From assembly GCA_009781315.1 (NCBI GenBank), contig WQYI01000012.1, forward strand, positions 1 to 50,176: a stretch of DNA of 50,176 nucleotides, written 5' to 3'. Position 1 is the first letter of the stretch; each line of letters opens with the position of its first letter. The notes under the pieces are model-generated. The model was not told the DNA's origin and ran no database searches. It saw only the letters and a list, made by a program, of their open reading frames with translations. This document shows positions 36,807 through 45,760 of this stretch, one piece after another. A program made the position numbers and the translations under genes. Source of the DNA: Candidatus Endomicrobium embiratermitis (GTDB taxonomy: Bacteria; Elusimicrobiota; Endomicrobiia; Endomicrobiales; Endomicrobiaceae).

Positions 36807-36960
36807 TGTGTCATTCCGTTGAAAGCTTGTCCTGAGCGGAGTCGAATGGAACGGAATCCATTTTTAACTAATAACATGGATTCCCGCTTTCGCTGGAATG
36901 GCAACCTTAGACGAGCCTGTCCTCGAAATTTGTAATCGGTGAATATTCGGGAATGACACA
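36807..36960. repeat. TGTCATTCC cloverleaf repeat, copy 2 (composite)
   Basis: TGTGTCATTCC (36807-36817) and GGAATGACACA (36950-36960) are perfect 11-bp terminal inverted repeats. Inside, ATTCCGTT (36813-36820) pairs with AACGGAAT (36850-36857), and CCAT/ATGG and ATTCC/GGAAT form further stems up to 36903. A nested CCTGAGCGGAGTCGAA segment appears inserted in the first arm. Confidence 0.7.
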
Positions 36961-36966
36961 TGTTGA

Positions 36967-36996
36967 TTGACATAAGTTATGCAAATCTTATAAAAT
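36967..36996 (+). promoter_or_regulatory. Predicted promoter of nfnAB
   Basis: TTGACA (36967-36972), 18 bases, TAAAAT (36991-36996); TATAAA two bases earlier is an alternative -10. Transcription would begin about 25 bases before the nfnA ATG. Confidence 0.7.
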
Positions 36997-37026
36997 ATCA
37001 AAAATTTTTATTTGGACAGGCGAAAA

Positions 37027-37899
37027 ATGTTTAAAATTATTTCTAAAGAAGTTATGGCCCATAACGTAAAAAGTTATGTTATATCTGCTCCGGATATCGC
37101 TAAAAACGCCAAAGCCGGGCAGTTTGTAATGGTGCGCATAGACGACAAAGGCGAACGCGTGCCGCTTACCATAGCCGGAACTGACATTGAAAAAGGTTCT
37201 ATACGCATAATCTTTCAGGAAGCCGGAAAAACCACAAAACATCTCGGGAGGCTGGGCGAAGGCGATTTTATAAAAGATATTTTAGGGCCTTTGGGCATAC
37301 CTACCGAAATTAAAAAGTACGGCACTGTCGCCGCAATCGCCGGCGGGGTAGGCACGGCCGAAGTTCTTCCCGTGATAAATTATCTGCGCGCGGAAGGCAA
37401 CAAAATAATTACCATTATAGGCGCGCGAAATAAAGACCTCATTTTGCTTGAAAACGAGATAAAGCAAAATTCCGACGAGCTTATAATAACCACTGACGAC
37501 GGTTCCAAAGGCGTAAAAGGTTTTGTGACTACCGCTTTGGAAGACCTTATAAAAAAAGGCGTAAAAATAGACATGGTTTACGCCATAGGCCCTGTTCCCA
37601 TGATGAGGTCCGTATCCAAGCTGACAAAAGAATATTCGATTCCCGCTTTTGTTTCTCTTAACCCCATAATGGTAGACGGAACGGGTATGTGCGGCGCGTG
37701 CCGCGTAACTGTTGACGGAAGAACCCGTTTTGCCTGCGTTGAAGGTCCGGAGTTTGACGCGCATAAAGTGGACTGGGACGAACTTATATCGCGTCTGGCG
37801 CTTTTTAAAGAACTTGAAAAATTGTCGGACGATAAATTTACAAAAGAAAGAAATGAATGTTTCGAAGATAATCCGGAGTGCAAATGCCACAGAAAATAG
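37027..37899 (+). CDS. nfnA: Ferredoxin-NADP+ transhydrogenase subunit A (NfnA/SudB type)
   Basis: NfnA with NfnB forms an electron-bifurcating transhydrogenase linking NADH, ferredoxin and NADPH. The 290-residue product has an FAD-binding beta-barrel (about residues 1-95, with RVPLTIAGT), an NAD-binding domain (AAIAGGVGTAEVLPVINYL, near 105-123) and a C-terminal [2Fe-2S] site. That site reads DGTGMCGACRVTVDG...FACVEG, with Cys near 222, 225 and 237. A Cys-rich tail ends the protein. The ATG at 37027 is preferred to an upstream TTG. Homologues also work as sulfide dehydrogenase or glutamate-synthase-like subunits. Confidence 0.88.
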   Translation: MFKIISKEVMAHNVKSYVISAPDIAKNAKAGQFVMVRIDDKGERVPLTIAGTDIEKGSIRIIFQEAGKTTKHLGRLGEGDFIKDILGPLGIPTEIKKYGTVAAIAGGVGTAEVLPVINYLRAEGNKIITIIGARNKDLILLENEIKQNSDELIITTDDGSKGVKGFVTTALEDLIKKGVKIDMVYAIGPVPMMRSVSKLTKEYSIPAFVSLNPIMVDGTGMCGACRVTVDGRTRFACVEGPEFDAHKVDWDELISRLALFKELEKLSDDKFTKERNECFEDNPECKCHRK

Positions 37900-39272
37900 A
37901 AATGCCGCAAAGGCCGGCTGATCAAAGAACCAAAGATTTTGAAGAAGTAACTACGGGTTACAGCGAGAAAGAAGCTGTTGCCGAAGCCGCGCGCTGCATA
38001 CAGTGCAAAGCGCCTCAATGCGTTAAAGGGTGTCCGGTAAATATCGATATTCCGGGTTTTATTAAGCATATAGCCGGTAAAAATTATGAAGAATCTATAA
38101 AAGTTTTAAAAGATAAAAACAATCTTCCTGCAGTTTGCGGAAGGGTTTGCCCGCAAGAGAATCAGTGCGAAAAAATGTGCATACTTGGTAAAAAAGGCGA
38201 AGCCATAGGCATAGGTTATCTTGAACGTTTTGCTTCCGACTGGGCAAATAAAAACTTAGATTTGGTAAAACCAAATATAACTTCCAATAGTATAAAAGTT
38301 GCGGTTGTAGGTTCCGGGCCAGCTGGGCTGACCTGCGCCGGAGATCTTGCCAAAGCGGGTTATGAAGTGACTGTTTTCGAATCCCTTCACGATATAGGCG
38401 GAGTATTGCGCTACGGAATCCCGGAGTTCAGGCTGCCTATAAACGTTTTAGACAAGGAAATAGATTTTTTAAAAAGCCTGGGAATAAAGTTTGTGCTTAA
38501 TTGTCTTATCGGAAGAACTAAATCTGTCGAAGATTTACGGAAAGAAGGTTTTAAAGCTGTTTTTGTCGGGACGGGCGCCGGGCTTCCCGTATTTTTGAAC
38601 GTTGAAGGCGAAAATTTAAACCACATATATTCCGCTAACGAATTTTTAGTGCGCGTCAATTTAATGCGCGCTTTTGCTTTTCCGGAATATGACACGCCTA
38701 TATATAAAGGAAAGAATGTCGCGGTAATAGGCGGGGGCAATACGGCAATGGATTCCGCGCGTACCGCCATAAGGCTTGGCGCGGCAAGCGTCAAACTTAT
38801 ATACCGCCGCACGGAGACGGAGATGCCCGCCCGTGTAGAAGAAAGCCATCACGCTAAAGAAGAAGGGGTAGAGTTTGTAACTTTAACTAATCCTGTGAAA
38901 TTTTTAGGTGATGAAAAAGGTTTTGTTAAAGCCATAGAATGCGTAAAAATGAAACTTACAGAGCCGGACGAATCAGGCCGCAGAAAACCCGTTAAAATTG
39001 AAAATTCTAATTTTGTTATAGAAACCGATTTGGTAGTTTTGGCTCTTGGCCTTAACCCGAATCCTATTTTGCCGTCTCTTACGCAGGGTTTGGAAACGGA
39101 TTCGCACGGTTATATTATAGTTGACGATAATTTAATGACCCGCGTTCCGGGTATTTTTGCCGGCGGCGACATTGTAGGCGGCGATACCGTGATACAGGCA
39201 ATGGGCATGGGTAAAAAAGCCGCTAAATCCATGGAAAGTTATTTAAAACAGCAACCACTTGAAAGCGCTTAG
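37884..39272 (+). CDS. nfnB: Transhydrogenase subunit B (NfnB, GltD-like)
   Basis: NfnB carries two [4Fe-4S] clusters and the bifurcating FAD. The 462-residue product has N-terminal cluster cysteines (ARCIQCKAPQCVKGCP and CGRVCPQENQCEKMC, about residues 35-100). An FAD-binding VVGSGPAGLTCAGDLAKAG (near 140) and an NADPH-binding VIGGGNTAMDSARTA (near 285) follow, with GIFAGGDIVGG near the end. GGAG lies five bases before the ATG, which overlaps nfnA by 16 bases. The small subunit of glutamate synthase is very similar, but the adjacent nfnA and absence of gltB favour Nfn. Confidence 0.88.
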   Translation: MPQKIEMPQRPADQRTKDFEEVTTGYSEKEAVAEAARCIQCKAPQCVKGCPVNIDIPGFIKHIAGKNYEESIKVLKDKNNLPAVCGRVCPQENQCEKMCILGKKGEAIGIGYLERFASDWANKNLDLVKPNITSNSIKVAVVGSGPAGLTCAGDLAKAGYEVTVFESLHDIGGVLRYGIPEFRLPINVLDKEIDFLKSLGIKFVLNCLIGRTKSVEDLRKEGFKAVFVGTGAGLPVFLNVEGENLNHIYSANEFLVRVNLMRAFAFPEYDTPIYKGKNVAVIGGGNTAMDSARTAIRLGAASVKLIYRRTETEMPARVEESHHAKEEGVEFVTLTNPVKFLGDEKGFVKAIECVKMKLTEPDESGRRKPVKIENSNFVIETDLVVLALGLNPNPILPSLTQGLETDSHGYIIVDDNLMTRVPGIFAGGDIVGGDTVIQAMGMGKKAAKSMESYLKQQPLESA

Positions 39273-39288
39273 TAAAATATAGTATAAT
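39259..39288 (+). promoter_or_regulatory. Predicted promoter of the rimP-nusA-infB operon
   Basis: TTGAAA (39259-39264), 18 bases, TATAAT (39283-39288), placed in the last codons of nfnB. The transcript would start near 39295, just before a hairpin at 39303-39325. Confidence 0.5.
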
Positions 39289-39302
39289 TCAGAGGTTAAT
39301 TG

Positions 39303-39335
39303 AAAGGCGGCTAAATGCCGCCTTTTATTTTTGGC
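39303..39335 (+). terminator. Hairpin with T-rich tail in front of rimP
   Basis: AAAGGCGGC (39303-39311) pairs with GCCGCCTTT (39317-39325) around TAAAT and is followed by TATTTTT. It can end nfnAB transcripts. Since a promoter lies directly upstream, it may also be a 5' hairpin or attenuator of the rimP operon. Confidence 0.75.
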
Positions 39336-39346
39336 GGAAGGATACA

Positions 39347-39811
39347 ATGGCTGATATACAAAATAAAATAAAAGAGATAGAAAATCTGCTGGGTCCCGTT
39401 GCCGAAAGAGAAAAAATAGAAATCGTTGACGTTCAGTATTTGAAAGAAAACGGCGGCTGGACGCTCAGAATTTTTATAGATAAAGAAAACGGCGTTAATA
39501 TGGACGACTGCGCTCAGGCAAGCCGTATTTTTGAAGTTTTTCTGGATGAAAGCGACATATTAAAAGATTCTTACGTTTTGGAAATTTCTTCTCCGGGTAT
39601 TGACCGGGTTTTGAAAAGCGAAAAAGATTTTAAACGTTTTAACGGTTATAAAATAAAAGTCCGTGCGTTTGACCCGATAAATAACCAGAAAAACTTTTTA
39701 GGGGAAATTCTTTCCTGCGAGAACGGGAAAGTAAAAATAAACGACGTTACAAAAGGCGAAGTTGAAATTGAAATGCTAAACATAAAAAAAGCAAATTTAA
39801 ACGACAATTAA
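39347..39811 (+). CDS. rimP: Ribosome maturation factor RimP
   Basis: RimP helps assemble the 30S subunit. The 154-residue product has the N-terminal alpha/beta domain (GPVAEREKIEIVDVQYLKENG, LRIFIDKENGVNMDDC) and the C-terminal SH3-like domain. The joining signature SYVLEISSPGIDRVLKSEKDF is intact. GGAAGG precedes the ATG. It heads the classical operon with nusA, infB, rbfA and truB. Its stop codon lies inside the first arm of a scaffold repeat. Confidence 0.95.
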   Translation: MADIQNKIKEIENLLGPVAEREKIEIVDVQYLKENGGWTLRIFIDKENGVNMDDCAQASRIFEVFLDESDILKDSYVLEISSPGIDRVLKSEKDFKRFNGYKIKVRAFDPINNQKNFLGEILSCENGKVKINDVTKGEVEIEMLNIKKANLNDN

Positions 39812-39918
39812 CAATTATCAATGAATAATTAACAATTGTTGTGTGCGCTTCGCGCACCTAATGTTTGCAGCATAGCTGCACAAAAATTGTTAATTGTTAA
39901 TTTTTAATTATTAATTGT
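39799..39918. repeat. Scaffold repeat copy D with two inner hairpins
   Basis: AACGACAATTAACAATT-type words (39799-39840) are complementary to AATTGTTAATTGTTAA words (39884-39918). The centre holds two back-to-back perfect hairpins, GTGCGC-TTC-GCGCAC (39843-39857) and TGCAGC-ATA-GCTGCA (39866-39880). The whole would fold as a three-way junction between rimP and nusA. Confidence 0.75.
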
Positions 39919-39937
39919 AGTTATCGGGGGAAACACA

Positions 39938-41194
39938 ATGTCGGAAAAAAGCGAGCTTTTAATGGCTCTTGAACAGATTGAGAAAGACAAAAAAATTAAA
40001 AAAGAAGATATTTTGGCGGTAATCGAAAACGCTTTGGTGTCTGCGTATAAAAAACACGTCGGAAGAAACGTCAACGTTGAAGCCAAAGTAGATACTGATA
40101 CCGGTGAAATGATGGCAAGCGTTATAAAAGCCGTAGTTAAAGACGTTGCGAATCCTCTTTTGGAAGTAAGCGTGTCGGAAGCAAAGAAACTTGGCGGTTC
40201 CGGGGAAATCGGTTCTGAAGTGAGAATCCCTTTGGATACGCAGGATTTTTCGCGCATTGCCGCTCAGACTGCGAAACAGGTTATAGTCCAAAAAATAAGA
40301 GAATCGGAAAGAGACTCCTTGTTTGAGGAAATGAAAGAAAAAGTCGGGCAGATTACTAACGGCGTTATTTACCGCATAGCGAACAGAAATATAATCGTGG
40401 ATTTAGGGAAAACAGAAGCGATACTTCCGGCAAGCGAGCAGGTATTTAAAGAAAAATTTAACGTCGGACAGCACATAAGAACAGTGATAATAAAAGTTGA
40501 AAAAAATTCTAAAGGTCCCGGAACGGTTTTATCGCGCGCGAGCACGGAGCTCGTAAAAAGGCTTTTTGAGCTCGAAGTTCCGGAAATATACGAACAAGTC
40601 GTAGAGATAGTCAATGCCGTAAGAGAACCGGGAATGAGAACTAAAGTCGCGGTTATTTCGCACAATCCTAAAGTTGATCCCGTAGGGGCTTGCGTCGGGG
40701 TTAAAGGCGCGAGAGTAAAACCGATTATAGACGAATTAAGGGGAGAAAGAATAGATTTAGTGCCTTTTTCGACGGACCCCGCGAAATATATAGCAGGATC
40801 GCTTTCGCCCGCTAAAGTGCTGGCGGTCACAATAATTTCCGAGGCGGAAAAGAAAGCGGAAGTTATGGTTACTGATGATATGTTGTCTCTTGCCATAGGT
40901 AAAAACGGGCATAATGTAAGGCTTGCCGCAAAACTTACGGGCTGGCATATTGACGTGAAATCAGAAGGACAGAAGAAACACGAAAGCGAAGAAAAGGCTG
41001 AGAAGCAGGCTGCGGCTCTTGAACAGCTTGACGGCATCAGCGCAAAAGTAATAGATACGCTGGTAACCGCGGGTTTTTCGGATATAGAAAAACTTACGCA
41101 TCTAAGCGTTGACGATTTAACCACGCTTCCGGGAATAGGTCCTAAAACGGCTGAAAAAATTATTGAAGCGGCGAAGAAAAAAATTCTTGAGTAG
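39938..41194 (+). CDS. nusA: Transcription termination/antitermination factor NusA
   Basis: NusA binds RNA polymerase and modulates pausing, termination and antitermination. The 418-residue product has the N-terminal polymerase-binding domain (about residues 1-130), an S1 domain (about 133-200, GQITNGVIYRIANRNIIVDLG) and two KH domains (about 205-345, with DPVGACVGVKGARV and LAIGKNGHNVRLAAKLTGW). A C-terminal helix-hairpin-helix segment (LTTLPGIGPKTAEKIIE) closes it. AGGGGG-like sequence precedes the ATG. Length and order are normal for species without the extra acidic repeats of E. coli. Confidence 0.96.
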   Translation: MSEKSELLMALEQIEKDKKIKKEDILAVIENALVSAYKKHVGRNVNVEAKVDTDTGEMMASVIKAVVKDVANPLLEVSVSEAKKLGGSGEIGSEVRIPLDTQDFSRIAAQTAKQVIVQKIRESERDSLFEEMKEKVGQITNGVIYRIANRNIIVDLGKTEAILPASEQVFKEKFNVGQHIRTVIIKVEKNSKGPGTVLSRASTELVKRLFELEVPEIYEQVVEIVNAVREPGMRTKVAVISHNPKVDPVGACVGVKGARVKPIIDELRGERIDLVPFSTDPAKYIAGSLSPAKVLAVTIISEAEKKAEVMVTDDMLSLAIGKNGHNVRLAAKLTGWHIDVKSEGQKKHESEEKAEKQAAALEQLDGISAKVIDTLVTAGFSDIEKLTHLSVDDLTTLPGIGPKTAEKIIEAAKKKILE

Positions 41195-41217
41195 CACAGC
41201 ATTGGGGGAACGGATTT

Positions 41218-43500
41218 ATGGCGAATAAAATAACTAAAATAAGTGTCAAGGATACAAAAGACGCGGCTGCAAAGAAAAAACCGCTTTCGGTAAAACCGAA
41301 AGCCAAAGATTCCGCCGCGGTTAAAAAGAATGTGAAAGAAGTAAAAGAACCGGCAAAAAAGCCGGTTAAGGCTAAACCTGCGCCTAAAAAAGAAGCGGTC
41401 CGCGTATCGAAAATGGAAACTAAGACCGCGAAAACTAAAGTCGCGAAACCAGCCGAGCCTGTAGAAAAACAGAAAAAAATCATAAAACCGAAAATAGCGG
41501 TTATAGATAAAGAAAAACTTGAACAAGCTAAGCTTGAACAGGCTAAGATTGAGCAGGCAAAGCTCGAAAGAGAAAAACTCGAACAGGCTAAGATTGAGCA
41601 GGCAAAACTTGAGAAAGAAAAACTTGAAAAAGAGAAACGGGCGCAGCAGGAAAAGCTTGAACAGGCAAAGCTTGAAAAAGAACGCATAGAAAGAGAACAA
41701 GCCCAGGCTAAACTTGAGGAAGAAGAACGAAAAAACAAAGAAAAAGAATATAAAGGCGTTATTTTCATAAACGAGCTTGTTACAGTCAGGGAGCTTGCCG
41801 AAAAAATGAAACTTACGCCCGGAGAAGTGTTAAAAAAACTTCTTTCAATGGGCAGTCTTGCCACAATAAACCAAAGGCTTGACACCGATATTGCCATACT
41901 TTTGGCAAACGAGTTCAAATACGACGCGAAACTCGAGTCGATTTATTCCGAAGAAGCGGTAAAAACCGAAACGGAAAATCCGGCAAATCTCAAGCTCCGT
42001 TTTCCGGTAGTTACTATAATGGGTCACGTTGACCACGGCAAAACTTCGCTTCTTGACGCTATAAGAAGCAGCGATGTGGCCGGCGGAGAACACGGCGGAA
42101 TTACCCAGCATATAGGCGCGTACAAAGTTAAAACCCCGAACGGCGGAAATATTACGTTTTTGGATACCCCGGGACATGAAGCGTTTACCGCTATGCGTTC
42201 CAGAGGCGCGCAGGTTACGGATATAGTAATTTTGGTTGTTTCGGCCGCCGACGGAGTTATGCCTCAGACTATTGAAGCCATAAATCACGCGAAAGCCGCG
42301 GGAGTACCGATAATAGTCGCCGTAAATAAAATAGATTTGCCGATCTCCGACCCTCAGAGGATCAGGCAGGAATTGACTAAGTACGGACTTTCGCCCGAAG
42401 AATGGGGCGGCGATACGATAATGGTTGATATATCCGCAAAACAGAGAATGAATATAGACTCCCTTTTGGATATGATTTTGCTTAAAGCCGAAATGATGGA
42501 ATTAAAAGCGAATCCCGATAAAAAAGCGGAAGGAATTGTCGTTGAAGCAAGACTGGATTCAAGAAAAGGCCCGATAGCCACTCTTTTGGTTCAAAGCGGC
42601 ACTTTAAAAGTCGGAGATAATCTGGTTATAGGCACGACTTACGGAAAAGTGAGAGCCATGGCGGACGAATACGGCAAAAGATTTAACGAAGCCATGCCGA
42701 GTTCTCCTGCGGAAATTCTCGGAATCAACGAACCTCCGCAGGCAGGCGATAAATTTGTAGTAGTCGAACACGAATCCCAGGCCAGGGAAATAGCCCAGTC
42801 TAGAAAAGATAAAGCAAAAGCATCGTCGTTAAGACCCAGACAGCATCTTTCTCTTATGGACATAAGTTCCGGACAGACTAAAGATTTAAAAATAATTTTG
42901 AAAGCCGACGTTCAGGGTTCTCTCGGAGCTTTAAGCGACGCTTTGGAAAGAATGTCAAACTCGGAAGTTACTCTTAAGATAATTCACAGAGGAGCGGGTT
43001 CAATCACCGAGTCGGACGTTGCTTTGGCAATCGCTTCGAATGCTTTGATAGTGGGATTTAATATAAGACCTGACGCCACGGTTGAAAAGCTTGCCGAAAA
43101 CGAAGGAGTAAGCATAAACGTTTACAGAATAATATACGATTTAATCGCCGACGTCAGAGCCGCTATGGAAGGAAAACTTTCCCCTGATATGAAAGAGAAA
43201 ATCCTCGGTAAAGCCGTGGTTAAGCAGGTGTTTAAACTTTCCAGTTTCGGAACAATAGCCGGATGTTCGGTTATCGACGGTAAAATACAAAGAGGCGCGA
43301 AAGTAAGGCTTTTAAGGGACAATGTCATAGTGTTTGAAGGAAATATTGCTTCTCTTAAAAGAATGAAAGAGGATGTCAGGGAAGTTGACAAAGGATATGA
43401 ATGCGGAGTAGGTCTTGAAAACTTTTCCGACATTAAGACGGGAGATATAATAGAAAATTTCACTACGGAAAAAGTAGCCAGAAAGTTAGAAGAGAATTAA
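41218..43500 (+). CDS. infB: Translation initiation factor IF-2
   Basis: IF-2 is the GTPase that brings initiator tRNA to the ribosome. The 760-residue product has a Lys/Ala/Pro-rich N-terminal tail, then a long charged helix of EQAKLE-type repeats (about residues 98-170) and an IF2 N-terminal domain (about 180-232). The GTPase follows ([11 protein letters not shown] near 269, [14 protein letters not shown]), then the tRNA-binding C-terminal domains. It starts 23 bases after nusA with GGGGG before the ATG. The ylxR and ylxQ genes often found between nusA and infB are absent. Confidence 0.97.
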   Translation: MANKITKISVKDTKDAAAKKKPLSVKPKAKDSAAVKKNVKEVKEPAKKPVKAKPAPKKEAVRVSKMETKTAKTKVAKPAEPVEKQKKIIKPKIAVIDKEKLEQAKLEQAKIEQAKLEREKLEQAKIEQAKLEKEKLEKEKRAQQEKLEQAKLEKERIEREQAQAKLEEEERKNKEKEYKGVIFINELVTVRELAEKMKLTPGEVLKKLLSMGSLATINQRLDTDIAILLANEFKYDAKLESIYSEEAVKTETENPANLKLRFPVVTIMGHVDHGKTSLLDAIRSSDVAGGEHGGITQHIGAYKVKTPNGGNITFLDTPGHEAFTAMRSRGAQVTDIVILVVSAADGVMPQTIEAINHAKAAGVPIIVAVNKIDLPISDPQRIRQELTKYGLSPEEWGGDTIMVDISAKQRMNIDSLLDMILLKAEMMELKANPDKKAEGIVVEARLDSRKGPIATLLVQSGTLKVGDNLVIGTTYGKVRAMADEYGKRFNEAMPSSPAEILGINEPPQAGDKFVVVEHESQAREIAQSRKDKAKASSLRPRQHLSLMDISSGQTKDLKIILKADVQGSLGALSDALERMSNSEVTLKIIHRGAGSITESDVALAIASNALIVGFNIRPDATVEKLAENEGVSINVYRIIYDLIADVRAAMEGKLSPDMKEKILGKAVVKQVFKLSSFGTIAGCSVIDGKIQRGAKVRLLRDNVIVFEGNIASLKRMKEDVREVDKGYECGVGLENFSDIKTGDIIENFTTEKVARKLEEN
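41515..41720 (+). repeat. Degenerate coding repeat in the infB tail
   Basis: Repeated units close to GAACAGGCTAAGCTTGAA encode EQAKLE, EQAKIE and EKEKLE. They should form one long charged helix or coiled coil between the basic tail and the IF2 N-terminal domain. Confidence 0.8.
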
Positions 43501-43572
43501 CAAATAACAAAGAACAAATTACAATTAACTACGAAAGTCTTTTTTTAATTGTTATTTGTAAATTGTTAATTG
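43496..43572. repeat. Scaffold-type repeat copy E between infB and rbfA
   Basis: AATTAACAAATAACAAAG words supply the infB stop codon (43498-43500). After CTACGAAAGTCTTTTTTT, complementary AATTGTTATTTGTAAATTG words run to 43572, next to the rbfA start. The GTCGTT middle is replaced by AAAGTC, so this copy is diverged. Confidence 0.6.
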
Positions 43573-43580
43573 GAGTTTAA

Positions 43581-43937
43581 ATGCCTTTATCATATAAACG
43601 TTCAACCAGGGTCGGAGAACTCATACAGCATACCGTTTCGGAAATAATAAGAGAAATCCGCGAGCTTAACGTCGGGCTTGTAACTATTATGGGCGTAAAA
43701 CTTACGGACGATTTACAGACTTGCAGGATTTATTATTCGGTTTTTGGGACTGACGAAGACAAAAAAAACGCCGCTTCAATACTTGAGAAAAATACGAAAG
43801 AAGTAAGGCATCAGCTTGCGCTAAGATTAAATTTGAGGCGCACCCCGACTATAACTTTTACTTACGACGATACAAATGAAACGGCGTCTAAAGTATTCGA
43901 TATACTTGAAAAAATAAAAAAAGAAGACGGTAAATAA
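43581..43937 (+). CDS. rbfA: Ribosome-binding factor A
   Basis: RbfA binds the 16S rRNA 5' helix during late 30S maturation. The 118-residue product is a single KH-type domain with the family features RSTRVGELIQHTVSEIIREI, VKLTDDLQTCRIYYSV and LRLNLRRTPTITFTYDDT. GGAG lies seven bases before the ATG. It keeps its usual place after infB. Confidence 0.95.
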   Translation: MPLSYKRSTRVGELIQHTVSEIIREIRELNVGLVTIMGVKLTDDLQTCRIYYSVFGTDEDKKNAASILEKNTKEVRHQLALRLNLRRTPTITFTYDDTNETASKVFDILEKIKKEDGK

Positions 43938-43946
43938 GAGTCGTTG

Positions 43947-43987
43947 TTGTCATTGCGAGGAGCAACGAAGTTGCGACGTGACAATCC
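43947..43987. repeat. TGTCATTGCG single-arm repeat before nrnA
   Basis: TGTCA (from 43948) and TGACA (near 43979) bound a GCAAC-GAA-GTTGC hairpin (43962-43974). The TGTCATTGCGAGGAGC form resembles dispersed repeats known from many bacteria. It displaces any ribosome-binding site for the next gene. Confidence 0.6.
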
Positions 43988-44007
43988 ATGTTGCAAACTT
44001 TAAAACC

Positions 44008-44997
44008 ATGAACAATTCAATATCCGAATCCGATTTAAAAAAAATATCGGAAATCTCAAAGATAATTAAACAATCAAAAACTTTCTTTATAGCGGGTCAC
44101 GTCAAACCCGACGGCGACAGTATAGGCTCTGCTTTGGCGTTAAAATCCGTTTTAACAGGAATCGGAAAAAAAGCCGGAGTTTATTGCTCCGATAATATTC
44201 CGTTATATTTAAAGTTTCTCAAAGACGTAAATAAAATAAAAAAGTCAGTGAAAAACAACGAAATTTTTGACTGCGCGATAATACTTGAATCAGTAAATTT
44301 TTCCCGCATGGGAGATATTATAACTCCGCAACAGGCAAAAAAAATAATCAATATAGACCATCACGTGATGTTTTCAAATTTTGGCGCCGTCAATTATATA
44401 GTTCCGGATTCATCATCGACGGCGGAACTTGTTTTAAATATTTTTGAGCATATGAAAATCAAACTTACAAAAGACGAGGCGGAATGCCTTTATACGGGCG
44501 TTGTGACGGATACCGGCCGTTTTCAGCAGCTAAACACGACTGCGAATTCTCACATAGCTGCGGCAAAACTCATTGAATACGGCGCGTCTCCGGCCTATGT
44601 GCGCAAGCAGGTTTATGAAAATAACTCTCTGGCAAGCGTTAAACTTTTGGGTTCGGCTTTATCATCCATGCAGACTGCTTGCAACGGTAAAATGGCTTAT
44701 ATGATTTTGACCCGTGATATGTTTAAAAAAATCGGCGCAAAAGAAGACGAAACGGAATCGATAATAAATTTTACGATGAGCGTTGAAGGCGTTAAAGTCG
44801 GCTGTATTTTTAAAGAGGTTGATAAAAATACTACGAAAATAAGTTTTCGTTCGGTTAAAAATTTCGACGTTTTGGAAATTGTACGGAAATTCGGCGGCGG
44901 CGGACATAAGAACGCGGCAGGCTGTACTATAAATTCGAATATTAAAACTTCTTTGGAAATCATGAAAAAAGCTTTTAAAGAGAAACTGAATGCCTGA
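44008..44997 (+). CDS. nrnA: DHH-family oligoribonuclease/pAp phosphatase (NrnA-like)
   Basis: NrnA degrades short oligoribonucleotides and dephosphorylates 3'-phosphoadenosine 5'-phosphate. The 329-residue product has the DHH domain with AGHVKPDGDSIGSALAL (about residues 29-45), the catalytic INIDHH (near 115-120) and TGVVTDTGRF. A DHHA1 domain follows, with the nucleotide-binding FGGGGHKNAAGC near 300. The ATG at 44008 has no clear binding site because a repeat lies just upstream. A GTG at 43978 is inside that repeat and is rejected. Its stop overlaps truB. Confidence 0.9.
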   Translation: MNNSISESDLKKISEISKIIKQSKTFFIAGHVKPDGDSIGSALALKSVLTGIGKKAGVYCSDNIPLYLKFLKDVNKIKKSVKNNEIFDCAIILESVNFSRMGDIITPQQAKKIINIDHHVMFSNFGAVNYIVPDSSSTAELVLNIFEHMKIKLTKDEAECLYTGVVTDTGRFQQLNTTANSHIAAAKLIEYGASPAYVRKQVYENNSLASVKLLGSALSSMQTACNGKMAYMILTRDMFKKIGAKEDETESIINFTMSVEGVKVGCIFKEVDKNTTKISFRSVKNFDVLEIVRKFGGGGHKNAAGCTINSNIKTSLEIMKKAFKEKLNA

Positions 44998-45709
44998 GCG
45001 CATGTATAACGATTTTTCAGGCATGCTGCTTTTAGATAAGCCTGCGGGAATCACGTCTTTTAAGGCAGTTTACACGGTAAAGAAAAATTTAAACGTAAAA
45101 AAGGCCGGGCATTGCGGAACTCTTGACCCGCTTGCTACCGGCCTTTTGCTTATTTTGGCCGGCTCTGCCACAAAACTTCAGGACAGATTTATGAAGAAAG
45201 ATAAAGTTTACAGAACTTCTTTTCTTTTGGGAACGGAAACCGACAGCGGAGATTTAGACGGTAAAATAATATACAAAAAAGATTTCTTTCATATAAGTTT
45301 TGATGCCGTAAAAGATACGGTTAAAAAATTTGAAGGTGAAATATCGCAGATTCCTCCGATGTTTTCGGCTTTAAAGCATAACGGAATAAGGCTTTACGAA
45401 CTTGCCAGAAAAGGAATCGAAATTGAAAGAAAACCCAGAAAAGTAATTATAAAAAGTATAGAAATTTTGTCATTTAGCGAAGGTATTTTGGATTTAAGAA
45501 TAGAATGTTCGAGCGGAACTTATATAAGGACTTTGGCTAAAGATATAGGCGATTTCCTGGGGTGCGGAGCCGTAGTAAACTCTCTTCGCAGGGAAAAAAT
45601 CGGAAATTTTGACGTAAAAGACGCTTTAAAGTTCAGTGAGCTTGAAAATATAGATATCGTAAAATTAAAATTGATATCATTGTCGCCCTCTCCTTTCTCC
45701 TCTCCCTGA
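44990..45709 (+). CDS. truB: tRNA pseudouridine-55 synthase TruB
   Basis: TruB converts U55 of the tRNA T-loop to pseudouridine. The 239-residue product has the N-terminal LLLDKPAGITSF, the catalytic-Asp motif HCGTLDPLATGLLL (Asp near 46), YRTSFLLGTETDSGDLDG, QIPPMFSALKHNGIRLYELAR and the later SSGTYIRTLAKDIG. The last ten residues, SLSPSPFSSP, and the stop codon are encoded by an invading CCTCTCCCT repeat. The C-terminal PUA region is therefore short or replaced. The core enzyme looks intact. Confidence 0.93.
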   Translation: MPERMYNDFSGMLLLDKPAGITSFKAVYTVKKNLNVKKAGHCGTLDPLATGLLLILAGSATKLQDRFMKKDKVYRTSFLLGTETDSGDLDGKIIYKKDFFHISFDAVKDTVKKFEGEISQIPPMFSALKHNGIRLYELARKGIEIERKPRKVIIKSIEILSFSEGILDLRIECSSGTYIRTLAKDIGDFLGCGAVVNSLRREKIGNFDVKDALKFSELENIDIVKLKLISLSPSPFSSP

Positions 45710-45731
45710 CGAGGGAGAGGAAGGGTGAGGG
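45685..45731. repeat. CCCTCTCC/GGTGAGGG repeat supplying the truB stop
   Basis: CCTCTCCCT (45699-45707) and AGGGAGAGG (45712-45720) form a perfect 9-bp hairpin around GACG. CCCTCTCC and GGTGAGGG lie outside it as a second, looser pair. Confidence 0.7.
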
Positions 45732-45760
45732 TTGCCTTTGGCAAGGAATGGCAAAAATAT

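Noticed and set aside
37884-39272. Glutamate synthase small subunit GltD
   Set aside because: No large subunit gene is present, and the overlapping upstream gene is NfnA-type; the Nfn assignment explains both genes.
40369-41700. Long minus-strand reading frame (443 codons) opposite nusA and infB
   Set aside because: It is Phe-rich low-complexity in its first part, the mirror of Lys/Glu-rich codons in infB, and has no family signature or ribosome-binding site.
41160-41918. Minus-strand frame of 252 codons opposite the infB tail
   Set aside because: Ser/Phe/Cys repeats mirror the EQAKLE coding repeat; infB itself is certain.
43978-44007. GTG start for NrnA
   Set aside because: It lies in the dispersed TGTCATTGCG repeat and adds ten residues not expected for the family.
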